Below, piece after piece: positions 28,840 to 39,238 of a DNA stretch of 64,000 nt. The notes under the pieces were generated by a model. That model made no database searches. It was given only the letters and a program-made list of their open reading frames with translations, and was not told the DNA's origin. The stretch is from G963668605 sp963793625 (lineage in GTDB: Bacteria > Acidobacteriota > Terriglobia > Bryobacterales > Bryobacteraceae). How positions within the stretch are numbered: the first letter of the stretch is position 1; each line of letters opens with the position of its first letter. The translations under genes and the position numbers were made by a program. The stretch covers positions 1-64,000 of the forward strand of contig CAWCAT010000009.1 of the NCBI GenBank assembly GCA_963793625.1, in the 5' to 3' direction.

Positions 28840-29070
28840 ATGGAGAGTGCAGGCTCTTCCGCTGTCCTTATACTAGAGATTGCGATCGCAGTTGTTGTGT
28901 TCGTTTTCTGGTTTGAGATGCTCCTCGACTGTTCAGTCGAGGAGCCCGCGACCGACGAGAAGATCTTGTGGGTAGCACTTATCTTCTTCGGCCAGATCTT
29001 CGGTGCAATGATCTACTACTTCAAGCGACGGCGTCCCCGGTATGCGGGAACACGCCATTCCGCAGCCTAA
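28840..29070 (+). CDS. PLDc_N-type small membrane protein
   Basis: A 76-residue protein with two membrane helices (about 9-30 and 45-62), a short loop LLDCSVEEPATDEKILW, and the ending FGAMIYYFKRRRPRY. This is the pattern of the phospholipase D/cardiolipin synthase N-terminal domain (PLDc_N), here without the catalytic part, as is common for stand-alone small proteins. ATG 28840 is preferred over GTG 28837. Function unknown. Confidence 0.75.
   Translation: MESAGSSAVLILEIAIAVVVFVFWFEMLLDCSVEEPATDEKILWVALIFFGQIFGAMIYYFKRRRPRYAGTRHSAA
28920..28945. other. Perfect 11-bp hairpin inside the PLDc_N gene
   Basis: GCTCCTCGACT (28920-28930) and its exact complement AGTCGAGGAGC (28935-28945) flank a four-base GTTC loop. 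No T run follows on either strand, so it is not a classic terminator. It lies in the codons for the cytoplasmic or periplasmic loop between the two helices. Confidence 0.6.
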
Positions 29071-29080
29071 GCGGCGCGCA

Positions 29081-31199
29081 TCAGAACGACAGTCGCAGCG
29101 AACCTTTCATTACTCGCGGGGCGAGTGCTGCGGTCACCGCGCCAAACCTCGTGTTCGCCTGGCCTCCCAAGGCATCGAAGCGCGCAGCGTTATCGACGCT
29201 GTAGAACGAGGTGTGGTTGAACGCGTTATACATTTCCCAGCGGAAATGAACTGTGGCCCTCTCGACCTTAAAGCTCTTGAAAACCGAGATGTCCCAGTTA
29301 CTTCGACCCGGGCCCCGGAATGCATCCACCGGCGCGTTGCCGATTTCACCTTTACCCGGGGCTGCGAACGCGCTGGTGTTGAAGAATCTCGTAGACGTGC
29401 GTTCGCCATGCGACAAGGTCGCCGGAGCAACCATAACTGCACGTGTCCAGTCGCCTCCGCCAGTAAGATCCGTGCCGCTCACAAGTGAGTAGCTTATCGT
29501 CCATGGCCGGCCGCTCTGGAAAAGCGCGAGTCCGGAAACCTGCCAGCCGTCGAACGCCAGGCGCATCGGTTTAACATCCCAAATGCGGCTCGCTTTCGGA
29601 ACATCGTAAGTCCAGTTAAGCGAGACCGAATGCGTGCGATCCAAACTCGTCTTGCCGTAATTCAGGTGGTTGTCGAGATAGGTCGGGAAAGTGCCGGTGT
29701 AACCCATGGCTTTCGCGAAAGTCCAACTAGCGCTGAATTGCATGCCTTTGGCGAAGCGGCGGTTCGCCTGAGCCTGCAGCGAGTGATAACTCGATGAACT
29801 GGTCCGCGGGATAGAGACGTTTGTATATCCAAGGTAGGGGCGAAGGTAATCATCAGCCAAGGGACGGTTAGTTGTGGAGTCCAGACTGCTTGGTAGAAAC
29901 CGGGTTCCGTAAGGCAGCGTGTTCAACTGCTGCGTCTGCACAAGATTCCGGCCAAGATTGGCTACATACGCAACATCCACCAGCGTCGCGTATCCGATCA
30001 GTCGCTGAACGCCCAGGCTGTAGTTGTAGAAAGTCGGTGCTTTGATGTACTGGCTCAGCGCCGACACAGTGCGAGGGAACAGAACGCCAGCGTTCGGATC
30101 CATGCTCTGGAAGGTGCTGTTGAAGATCGTCGGCGTGTTCTGCATGTTGTCCACGGTCGGCGTCACACTGCCGCCATTGGCGTGGGTCTGATAGGTGATG
30201 CCGAAGCCTCCGCGCAATGCGGGGTGAAGCGCGTGAATCGCAGGCCGTAGTCGAGAGTGAGGCGGCGCGTTGCCTTCCATGTGTCCTGGAGGTACCACTC
30301 GATCGTTGTCCCGCGCGGATCGTAATTCGGACGGCTGTCCGATTCGGTGTAGGTCCGATAGGATCCGATCAGTGCATTCGAGTAGGCCCAGTTGCTATCA
30401 AAGGGGTTGTTGCTATCTCGTGTGAAATCAAAGTTCCCGGCGAAGGTGGCGCCAGCGCGTCGATACATGCGCGCACGCTCGGCATAGAAGCCGCCTTTGA
30501 TGGTGTGCGGGCCGGCCACTTTTGTTATCGTCTCGGTGAATGGAATTCTCGATCCCCAGAGGCGGTCCGGAAAATCGTTTCTGACGACGGTCCGCGATGC
30601 GTTGGTCACTCCGCCGAAGGTGGTCCAGGGGATCAGATTCAAGGGGTTATTGGCCGGATAGATCTGCGGCAAGGTGAATCCCAACTTGGTTCGGCTCAAT
30701 GCTGAGAAATCTGCTGCGCCCTCGGGGGCCATCTCTTCGCGCGTGCCGGAGAGGCCGAAAGACGTTTCCGAGATCACGGTCGGAGAAGCAGTGTAGGTGA
30801 TAGTTGTCGTTATGCCTGGGTTCCTGGTGTTCAGAACAGTTTTGAGCATCGGCCAAGGCGCATTTCCGGCGACGTTGTAGCCCGCCCAGTTCTCCACAAA
30901 AGTGGTTCCACGGAAAAAGATGCGCAGCCTGCTGGTCGCGTTGTAATCCAAGCGGATCAGTTCCTGACGGGTGTCCCGTTTTTGGCTCTCCTGGAAATTG
31001 TAGTTGTAGTTCCGCCGGCTGATCGCCGTATCGAAGAAGTTTGGCAGCGGGAAAATGTTTAGGAGCTTCTGACCATTCGAGTCCACGCGATTGCTCGGAA
31101 TTACGTTACCGGGGAAAGCTACGCGACCGTTCAACGGATCCAGGATGCTTACCTTAGTCCCGTTGACATCGACGGTCTGGGAGAAATCAAGCCCTTCGA
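29081..31199 (-). pseudogene. Oar-like TonB-dependent receptor, both ends and middle damaged
   Basis: Two reading frames make one receptor barrel. The upstream part (from about 31199 down to 30220) has FSQTVDVNG, FPGNVIPSNRVD, RTVVRNDFPDRLWGSRIPFTE, HTIKGGFYAERAR and WYLQDTWKATRRLTLDYGLR. It then joins near 30220 to ALRGGFGITYQ in another frame, which runs to the C-terminal GSLRLSF at 29081. Intact relatives have some 150 residues between these points, so a deletion is likely. The N-terminal regulatory domain and plug are also lost: at about 31200 the sequence changes to a different gene on the other strand. Confidence 0.8.
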
Positions 31200-31744
31200 G
31201 GGCGATCCCGGCGACAGCCGCTTCGGAGAGATGCAAGAGGCGCAGGCGTCGATTCTGACTACGTCGCACACGTCCCTTGCAACGGCATACGATCTGCCAA
31301 AACCGAATGACAACGTGCATTACTTAGACAAACTGCCGGTTGGTCAGCGCGCTTCGCTGGCGGCTTTGCGGGATGTCTACGGAAAGAAGGACGTCGTGGC
31401 CATCGGCCCGCGTTATCAATCGATGAAAGTGGAGGGCACGCGAATCCGCCTGTCCTTCTCAGATCTCGGCGGAGGCTTACGTGCAAAAGGCGACCGATTG
31501 AGTGGATTCTCGATTGCCGGCGAGGACCACAAATTCGTTTGGGCGGACGCGGTGATCCGAAGGAGACCATGTTGTGGTCTCGAGCAAACAGGTGGCTCGT
31601 CCCGTCGCAGTCCGTTATGGCTGGGCGGACTCGCCCTGCGGCGCCAATCTCTTTGGAAAAACCGGATTGCCCGCGCTGGTATTCCGCACCGATTCCTGGC
31701 CAATGATTACCAAAGCGCGTGCCGCAATCGCGGCGGAGCAATAA
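31200..31744 (+). pseudogene. Sialate O-acetylesterase, C-terminal fragment
   Basis: The frame around 31207 reads DSRFGEMQEAQASILTTSHT, ATAYDLPKPNDNVHYLDK and RASLAALRDVYGKKDVV, the last third of SASA-type esterases. In these the conserved Asp-x-x-His (here DNVH) supplies the catalytic Asp/His pair. A +1 frame break near 31565 leads to VVSSKQVARPVAVRYGWADS and GLPALVFRTDSWP, ending at 31742. The catalytic Ser end of the gene is gone at the joint with the TonB receptor. Such enzymes deacetylate sialic acids or plant xylan. The fucosidase ATG follows two bases after its stop. Confidence 0.75.
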
Positions 31745-31748
31745 ATAT

Positions 31749-31757
31749 GACGCGAAC
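31749..31757. repeat. Left target-site duplication of the IS4 element
   Basis: GACGCGAAC directly precedes the left inverted repeat and is repeated exactly at 33179-33187 after the right end. Confidence 0.85.
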
Positions 31758-33178
31758 CACTGCTGTCCAAGACACGACGTTTGCGGTTGAACGGGTGCTG
31801 AGGACAAAGGGTTTGTAGGACAGCATTGATTGTTTTCCGGATGAGGTCTCCCATCTGAGCTATTCGGGCCTGTCCAAGTCACTGGAGCGCCAGAGTAAGT
31901 TGCTCCGGGGCGGGTACCAAGGGCGGCGTTTCCATTGGATCGTTCAGCCACTTGGTCAACTCGCGGTAGGTAAACAGGTTGAGCCGGAGCATACAAGCCA
32001 GGTTGGACAAAGACCAGTTGGCCTTGGAGAGGTGATGCAGCCATTTGAGCAACAGCAGTGCGATCAGGGCTGTCCAAATCTGGATACGCAGCGCGTTCTC
32101 GCTGGTGCCGACGAAGGATTTCACTGTCAGGTTTTGTTTCAGGGCCTTGAAGAACAATTCGATTTGCCAGCGCTCTTTGTAAATGGCGGCGATGGTGGTG
32201 GCAGCGAATGCCAGCAGATTGGTGAGCAATACGATTTCGCGCTCGTTTTCGGCGTCCCAGACCACCACGCGCCGCAGCAGGCAGGGGCAATCGGCCTGGG
32301 CTTTGATGCCGGTAAGCCGGATGATCTGATCGGCCAGAATGCCGCGGTTGGCGGGGAACTCGCAGTCTTTGTCGATCTCAAAGGCGGCGTTGTCCTTAAG
32401 GCGCGTGACGAAGTAGATCTCGGCCATAGTCCAGCGACCGAACAAGGCGTAGTCGTTGTAGCCGCGATCCATGGCCACGATGGAGCCGGGATTCAGAGCA
32501 AAGGAATCGGCCAGTTTGACGTCGCTCCGCTTGGCTTGGGTGAGCAGGACGTAGGCGGGCAGGTAATCGTCATGATCGAGCAACACGTGAGCCTTGACAC
32601 CGCCCTTGGCGCGGCGGAACTTCGCCCAAGGAAACAGCGTGAGGCACAGCGAAATGGTGGTCGAATCCAGCGAGAGCAGTTTGTTCTTGAAGCGGAATTT
32701 GTGTTTGCGGCCGCCGAGCGCCTGCTGCTCGCGGAAGCGTGCCAGCGCGGTCCAGAACAGATCTTCGAACAGAGCGGCGGGACGGTGTTCGTTGGCATAG
32801 GAGAGCGTAGAACGGCGAGGCGCTTTGGCGATCCCGAGGTGGACCAGACGACCGAGACAGCAGCCCAGCCCGTTGCAGATCTCACGCAGCGAATCGGCGC
32901 GTCCAAGCTGGCAAAACAACATCGAGACGAACTGCGTCCAGCAGGTGAACCCCTTGGCGGCGTGCTCGGCGCCATGCTTCTTCACGAGCGCGGCAAACTC
33001 GGTCCGGGGGAAATGCTGGAGCAGTTGATTGAACAGGCTGGCTACTTGTACGATTGTCTTGCCCTCCTTGTGGGTGACGTGCGGCGAGAGTCCGGCCAAG
33101 GAACACTTCGCTCACGTTCAATTATAGGAGGGCTTTCTTTTTGCTAACTGGAAGTCAAAGCTGTTTTGGACAAGAGTG
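31758..33178. mobile_element. IS4-family insertion sequence, complete (1421 bp)
   Basis: The ends are imperfect inverted repeats: left CACTGCTGTCCAAGACA (from 31758), right (reverse complement, from 33178) CACTCTTGTCCAAAACA. It is flanked by a 9-bp duplication, GACGCGAAC. One full transposase gene lies inside on the reverse strand. Clean ends, an exact duplication and an intact gene point to a recent insertion. It sits inside codon 4 of a fucosidase gene whose ATG is at 31747. Confidence 0.9.
31879..33099 (-). CDS. IS4-family DDE transposase
   Basis: A 406-residue transposase with the DDE residues in LLSLDSTTISLCL, IVAMDRGYNDYALF and the YREK signature YKERWQIELFFKALK (Tyr-2-Arg-3-Glu-6-Lys spacing exact). 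The N-terminal helical part ends in LVHLGIAKAPRRSTLSYANEH. A TTG start at 33099 is used because a stop lies five codons upstream in this frame; an ATG in a neighbouring frame at 33121 is the alternative if there is an indel. No frame breaks in the body. Confidence 0.9.
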   Translation of the reverse strand: MAGLSPHVTHKEGKTIVQVASLFNQLLQHFPRTEFAALVKKHGAEHAAKGFTCWTQFVSMLFCQLGRADSLREICNGLGCCLGRLVHLGIAKAPRRSTLSYANEHRPAALFEDLFWTALARFREQQALGGRKHKFRFKNKLLSLDSTTISLCLTLFPWAKFRRAKGGVKAHVLLDHDDYLPAYVLLTQAKRSDVKLADSFALNPGSIVAMDRGYNDYALFGRWTMAEIYFVTRLKDNAAFEIDKDCEFPANRGILADQIIRLTGIKAQADCPCLLRRVVVWDAENEREIVLLTNLLAFAATTIAAIYKERWQIELFFKALKQNLTVKSFVGTSENALRIQIWTALIALLLLKWLHHLSKANWSLSNLACMLRLNLFTYRELTKWLNDPMETPPLVPAPEQLTLALQ

Positions 33179-33187
33179 GACGCGAAC
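33179..33187. repeat. Right target-site duplication of the IS4 element
   Basis: GACGCGAAC, identical to 31749-31757, begins right after the right inverted repeat. Confidence 0.85.
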
Positions 33188-34108
33188 CATTTCCCTTCTA
33201 CTGACGCTGGCGATGCTGACGGTCATCAGCCGCCGAGACCCGACCAAGCCCGCAACAAGTGGCGTGGCACGACATGGAAATCGGGATCATGATCCACTAT
33301 GGACTGTTGACCTTCAGTCCGAATAGCAAGCAGGGTGACGGTACACTCGACCCCAAGCTGTTCAACCCGACCCAGCTCGATGCCGAGCAATGGGTGCTGG
33401 CCGGAAAGAGCGTTGGGGCGAAGTACCTTGTGCTGGTTGTGAAGCACCACGACGGCTTCTGTCTCTTCCCGAGCCGGATGACCAAGTACAGCGTCGAAAG
33501 CAGCCCGTGGAAGAACGGCAAAGGTGATTTGGTGGCGGAAGTGGAAAAGGCCTGTCGGAAGCACGGGCTCAAGTTTGGCGTGTACATGTCACCTCATGAC
33601 GCCCACGAGCCCAAGTACAAAGAGAGTCCCGCCGCTTACGACGAGTTCTTCTATTGGCAAATTCGGGAACTCGCCTCGCGCTATGGGGAACTTGCCGAAT
33701 TCTGGCTCGATGGCTGGGGCTCCGTGAACCGGAAGTACAACTGGGAATGGTACATCCAGGGACTCCGCAAGCAGCAGCCGAACACCCTCGTATTTGCGCC
33801 GCTACGGGATAAGCGCTGGTTCTGGCGACCGGATGAGGAAAGCCGCATTCTGCCGCTCGCGAGCCTGCTGGACATGTACCACACGTCTGTGGGCCGCGGC
33901 TGTCAGTTGATGCTCGGCGTTGTCGCCGACCAACGCGGTCTGGTTCCCGAACCGGACGTTGCACGTTTGAAAGAGTTCGGCCAGGCTGTACGCAAAATCT
34001 ACTCCGATAATCTCGCGCGAAGCGGCCAGCACCGCTCCGATGCCGGGGGGCGTGTGGATCTCGCGTTCGACGGCGACCCGGACACGTTCTGGTCCGCAAT
34101 GGCGCTTC
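33179..34108 (+). pseudogene. GH29 alpha-L-fucosidase, split by the IS and 3'-truncated
   Basis: Removing the IS and one duplication copy joins ATG at 31747 to this stretch, giving the signal peptide MTRTISLLLTLAMLTVI. One extra A near 33227 then shifts the frame into VAWHDMEIGIMIHYGLLTF, LVLVVKHHDGFCLFPS, KHGLKFGVYMSPHDAH and ELAEFWLDGWG, where the Asp of the last motif is the GH29 nucleophile. It continues to GGRVDLAFDGDPDTFWSA, the start of a C-terminal binding domain, and stops being homologous near 34108, where an opposite-strand gene begins. GH29 enzymes release alpha-fucose. Inactive as written. Confidence 0.85.
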
Positions 34109-35307
34109 AAAATAGCTACTTCCCGGGCGGGGAAGCGCTTCCGCGGGTAACGTCCAAAGGTCCGGCATGTTCTGTCCGGAATTGAAGGAATACCGGTACG
34201 CGTAGCCCGAGTACCAGGTGCTGCGCGACGCCTCCGTGCTCATGTAGGGCAGGTACGTAAACGCCCCCAGATCCGGGTTTACGCCAGTTTTGCGTGTCAA
34301 ACCCCAGAAATCATTGACGGGAGATAGCTCGTTCTTGCCGGCGCCGATCGCGGGACTGCCGGGCATCAGATAGTAGGCGCCACGTACCGTATAAACGAAC
34401 TGCGGGTCGCCGGTGATATTGCTGTCGCCGCCCACTCCGCAGGCCGGTTGACAGAGGTTATAGGCGAACCAGACGTCCTTGCTCGCGGCGTTCATAACGA
34501 TTGGCGCCGCCGAGGCAGCGTGATGATGTTGCTCGTCACCACTTCAGTGATCCGCGTTGGAAAGGCTGATACCGCCGCCGACATTGTCAGCAAACGTATT
34601 GTTAGCTACCAGGTTAAGCCGCCGCTTTTCGGACTCTGCAGGATCATTCCCGCTTTGCGCGCCTGTCCGTAACCACATTGTTCATGATGTAGCCGTTGCT
34701 GGCTGATGGATATACCTGCATCCCGTAGCCCGCGTTGTGGCGCACAATGTTGTCGCGAATTATGATACCTATCGCCATCGGCATAGATCCCATGGTGGAA
34801 TTGAGGATTCTGTCCATTGAACTCGATCAGGTTTCGTTCAATCGTCCAGCCCTTCTTGCCGTGCGCCGACTACGCCCATCGATCCACTGCCGTGGACATA
34901 ACAATTGCGGACGACGCCGTAATCGCCCTGCATCTTGATGCCGTCATCATTCGCGCCTGATACTTCGAGACCATCAAAGATGACCCAATTCGTGTTGTCG
35001 GCCGTGTAAACGCCGTGGGTATTCGAGCCGACGACGATCGCCTTCCACTTCACCTCGGATTTGATAATCGGTGGGCGAGTCGGGCCGGCCGGAATACGCT
35101 TTGGTAATGGCTATGGGGCCGGGATAGATTCCCGCTTTCAGCACGAAAGTATTTCCTCCGCCGACTTTGTCGAGCGCGTACTGGACGGACGGCCATGGCC
35201 GCTCGCTGGTGCCATCGTTATCGACGCTTCCTTTCGGTGATACATAGAAAGTGGCTCCGAAACGACGGAGCGATCAAGAGACAGGCTGCGATGAGACTTT
35301 TTATGAG
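34109..35307 (-). pseudogene. Secreted right-handed beta-helix protein, fragmented
   Basis: The N-terminus has a signal-like MLIKSLIAACLLIAP. After a frame break it reads FYVSPKGSVDNDGTSERPWP and VQYALDKVGGGNTFVLKAGI, the opening typical of beta-helix polysaccharide-acting proteins. Next come WVIFDGLEVSGANDDGIKMQ and VVRNCYVHGSGSMGVVGA (helix turns), a stretch in mixed frames, and the ending MPGSPAIGAGKNELSPVNDF with NPDLGAFTYLP. Several frame breaks and a cut 3' end that abuts the fucosidase make it non-functional as written. Possible lyase or glycan-binding role. Confidence 0.65.
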
Positions 35308-35509
35308 CATACCAGCCAAACAGTAGTATGCCTGTGGCAAAAGATCAATCCGGAATTGAGCATTCCGGACCGTCTCATCCCAAATGCTGAACGCTGCCAT
35401 GGTGGGAGCTTCCGCCGTTCAGCCATTTGGACGGCAGGCCAGCTCTCGCTTGTTTGTGCTGGTAAAGTAGAGCTACTTGCGATTAATCTTGAAAGCTCAG
35501 GAGTTCAGA

Positions 35510-38500
35510 ATGAGCCTACGTTTCAGTAACGTTTTAGCCATCGCCGCTCTCGCGGCGTTGTGCACGACAGCCGCTTTCGCTCAATCGTAGCACCGGTAGC
35601 ATTAGCGGCGCCGTGCGCGATCAAAGCAATGCTGTGATTCCGAGCGCAGCAATCGAATTGTTAAACACGGCCACGAATATCAGCTCCAAGACCGTGAGTA
35701 ATGAGACGGGATATTTCAGCTTCCGCGGGGTCATTCCCGGGCAGTATCAACTGGGAGTGGAAGCGCCGGGGATGCAGAAGTATCAAGTCGCGCTAACTGT
35801 CCAAGTGCAGCAGAGCATCGTATCTGGACCCCGTATTAAAGACCGGACAAGCTCGCAACATCTGTCATGGTGCAGGACGTCACCCCGATGATCAGCACAG
35901 ATAGCCCGACCCTGGGGCATGTGCTGGAACGGCAGAGGATCGATACGCTGCCGATCAATGGCCGCGACTTCGAGAAACTGTTCCAGACGGTGCCGGGCAT
36001 GGAAGGCCAACGCGCCTACGGTATGCGCGAAGGTTCCATCGATATCACCCTCGACGGTGCCCCGATTGAAGATCGTGTGCGGGGGCGTTCACAATTGCGT
36101 CCGCCCTCACTTGAGACGCTTCAGGAGTTCAAGGTCGAAAACAATTCATCCTCGGCCAAATTCACTCGGCCTGTGACGGTGATTCTCTCGAGCCGCGGCG
36201 GAACCAACCAGTTCCACGGATCCTTGTTCGAAACCGCTCGAAATAACTCCGTGGGAAAAGCGCGCTCGCGCCAGGACGGCAATTCGGCTCCGCCGCAGCT
36301 GATTCGCAACGAGTTTGGAGGGAGCGCCGGCGGTCCGGTTATCCTGCCCAAGATTTATAATGGGCAGAATCGGACGTTCTGGTTCTACGCATTTGAAGGC
36401 TCCCGTCGAATGAACTCGCGCACGTATAGCGCTTCCATTCCGACGGATGCAATGTGGAATGGCGATTTCAGCGCTCTCCGTGACGCATCCAACCGCGTGA
36501 TCACGCTGTACGACCCCTGGAGCACGGATTCGAAGACGTTTGCGCGCCAGCCTTTCGCATATGGCGGCAAGGCAAATGTGATCGACCCCAAACTTGTCAG
36601 TCCGTTTGGGAAATACCTGTCCGGCATCACTCAGCGCCCGACGGTAGCTGATGTCAACCCGCTGGTGGATGTGAACTGGTGGGGTCTGTCACCGGCTTAC
36701 ACGCGCAGTTACACCACCTCCTTCCGTTTTGATCACCGCTTCACGGACAAGGATTCCTTCTACGCACGCTACAGCCGGTCCAAATACACCGACTACGATG
36801 CCTCCGTAAACGGACTGCCGATCCCGGATGGTTCGAGTAACGGTACTTTCACGACTTCCCCCAACCAGTCGCTCGCTATGTCGTGGGTGCGCACAATCTC
36901 GCCCACACTGTTCAACGAAATGCTGGTGAGCGCCTCCCGGGAAACCTATTATGCGGGCAACAAGCTCGAGAAAGACTTTGCTTCGGAGATGGGACTGCCA
37001 AATCCGTTCGACGGCCGCGGATTCCCGGTCATCAACACCGTCAAATTCGGCTCTCTGAAGTATCAACCGCAGAACATGAACGGGTCCTGGAGCACGTTCT
37101 ACATGGTGGACGACAACTTCACCAAGATCGTGGGCAAGCACGAAATCCAGTTTGGCGGACACTTCCGCATGGATTACGTCAACCTGCTGCCCGATCAGCA
37201 GACGACATCCGGGTCGGTTTCGCCATCGATCAACGGGACCGCTCTTTGGGATCCGAAGGGGACCCTTGCGAGCCCGCTCGCTGTCGCAAACACCGGCAAC
37301 ACTTTCGCCAGTATGATTCTCGGCCAGAACTCGTATTTGACGCGGCTGAATCACGGCATGTTCTACGGCCGTACCAAAGAGATCGCAGCTTATGTGCAGG
37401 ATAACTGGAGAGTCACCCAGCGCCTGACGATTAATCTGGGACTGCGGTGGGAAGCCTGGCCGGCTTACAGCGAGAAGTACGGAAACATCGGAAGTTTCGA
37501 TCTGGCAAGCAAGTCAGTGGTGTTGACGCAGCCGCTGGAAGACCTTTATAAATTGCGCGCAGGCATACCCCGGCATCGTCAACCGGATGCAGGAACTGGG
37601 TGTGAAGTTCGTCACTTACGACAAGGTGGGATTGCCGAAGCAGTTGATGCATGGCAATTACAAGGACTTCGGTCCACGGCTCGGGTTCGCCTATAAAGCG
37701 GGCTCTTCGAACCGGCCGCTTGTGGTGAGGGGCGGATTCCGTATGTCGTACTTCCCCATTCCGATGCGCCCGTGGAGCGAATACAACCGAAGCAGTATTC
37801 CGTTCACGGCGTTCCCGTCGCTTAACCTCGATGACGCCAGCATGTCGCCCGATGGGTACTCGAACTGGACTCTGCGCAATGTGCCAAAACTCGTCACCGG
37901 TGTGAACACCAGGAACATCATTGACCCATCCAGTTCGGTCGCTGGAATTGCGCGCGGAAACAATATGAACGCGCACTTCATCGACCCGAATGCGCCGGAC
38001 ACCCGCGTGAGTGACTGGAACGTTACGTTTGAGAAAGAGCTGTTGCCCAACATCGTCGCCAAAGCAGGCTATATCGGCAATCATGTCGATCACCTCGACG
38101 AGTTCTACAACATGAATCAACCGCCGAACAGCTATGTGTGGAACGCCACGACCGGATTGCCAACTCCATCCGGTGAGTACGCCAACCTCGCGATGCGCCC
38201 GCTCGACAATACGGTCTACAACAACATTCTGCAGTACGGCAAATGGGGTTGGTCCAATTCGAATGGCGTCCAGCTGGAAGTGGAGAAGCGCTACAGCCGC
38301 GGCTATTCGTTCCAAATGTTCTACGTAATGATGAACGCGTTCACTGCCGGTGGTCGCGGCTACAGCACCATGATCCAGCCGGCTGAGGACTACATGCCCG
38401 GGACCGTTCCGCAGGATTTCAACGAGCGCAATCGCTTTATCAATTACCAGCGCGACACCACTATTCCGAAGCATCGTCTACGCTGGAACTGGCTAGCCGA

Positions 38501-39179
38501 TGTGCCGATCGGTAAAGGCAAGCTTCTCGGTAGGAACGCAGGCCCTGTCCTGAACCGCATCATTGGCGGCTGGCAGGTCGCAGGCATGGGTTCCATCAGC
38601 AGCACCTATATCTCGCTTCCGACGAACCTGTACCCAACCGGCGCGCCGGTTGAAAACTACGGTTACAAGTACAAAGTGCAGGATTGCCGTAGCGGCAAGT
38701 GTACCGATGGTTACCTGTGGTGGAACACGTACATCCAGGCCAACCAGATTAATAGCTACGATGCGAATGGCCAGCCGAACGGCATCATGGGCGTCCCGGA
38801 CAACTACAAACCGGCCGGACAGCCTCTGATCCCCTGGCCGAAGGACCCGCAGAGGACTGACGCGAACTACGCCTATTACGGCACCAATACTGTCTGGCTC
38901 CCGATGAAGAATGGTTCGACTTTGCGCACCACCTTCGATCCAGGCGATTACCCGTGGCGTAACCAGTATATTCCGGGTGTCAGAAACTTCGGGCTCGATG
39001 CGTCACTATTCAAGACGATCCCGATCAAAGAGCGGATGATGTTGCGCTTTAATGCCGACTTCTTCAACGTGCTGAATCACCCGGGGAATCCTCAGGCTAA
39101 TTCGAACGGACTAGTGCTGACCCGCACGTCGGGCAACACGTCCCGTGAACTGCAACTGTCGCTCCGCCTCACCTGGTAG
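35510..39179 (+). pseudogene. Oar-like TonB-dependent receptor, near full length, three frame breaks
   Basis: An outer-membrane receptor of about 1,220 residues. A signal peptide (LAIAALAALCTTAAFA) follows a good AGGAG site. After one extra T at 35589 comes the carboxypeptidase-regulatory domain (GSISGAVRDQSNAVIPSAAI, YQLGVEAPGMQKYQ), the plug (RIDTLPINGRDFEKLFQTVPG) and the barrel, ending in LQLSLRLTW. Other breaks lie near 35830 and 37560, each a simple slip with no loss of sequence. Such receptors import glycan pieces or bind polymers and often sit beside glycosidases. Probably a whole gene with sequence errors. Confidence 0.85.
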
Positions 39180-39190
39180 GCGACCGTTGC

Positions 39191-39216
39191 GCGAGGGTGG
39201 GCGCAACCGCCCTCGC
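39191..39216 (+). terminator. Hairpin after the TonB receptor
   Basis: GCGAGGGTGG (39191-39200) pairs with CCGCCCTCGC (39207-39216) across a six-base loop, ten pairs with one G-U. The T run after it is weak (CCTTTGT), so termination may be partial and allow read-through into the aldolase gene. Confidence 0.5.
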
Positions 39217-39238
39217 AAGTCCTTTGTAAGAGATAAAC

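Noticed and set aside
31900..33147. A 415-codon forward open frame across the IS element
   Set aside because: It is the antisense of the IS4 transposase, which has the complete DDE and YREK motifs.
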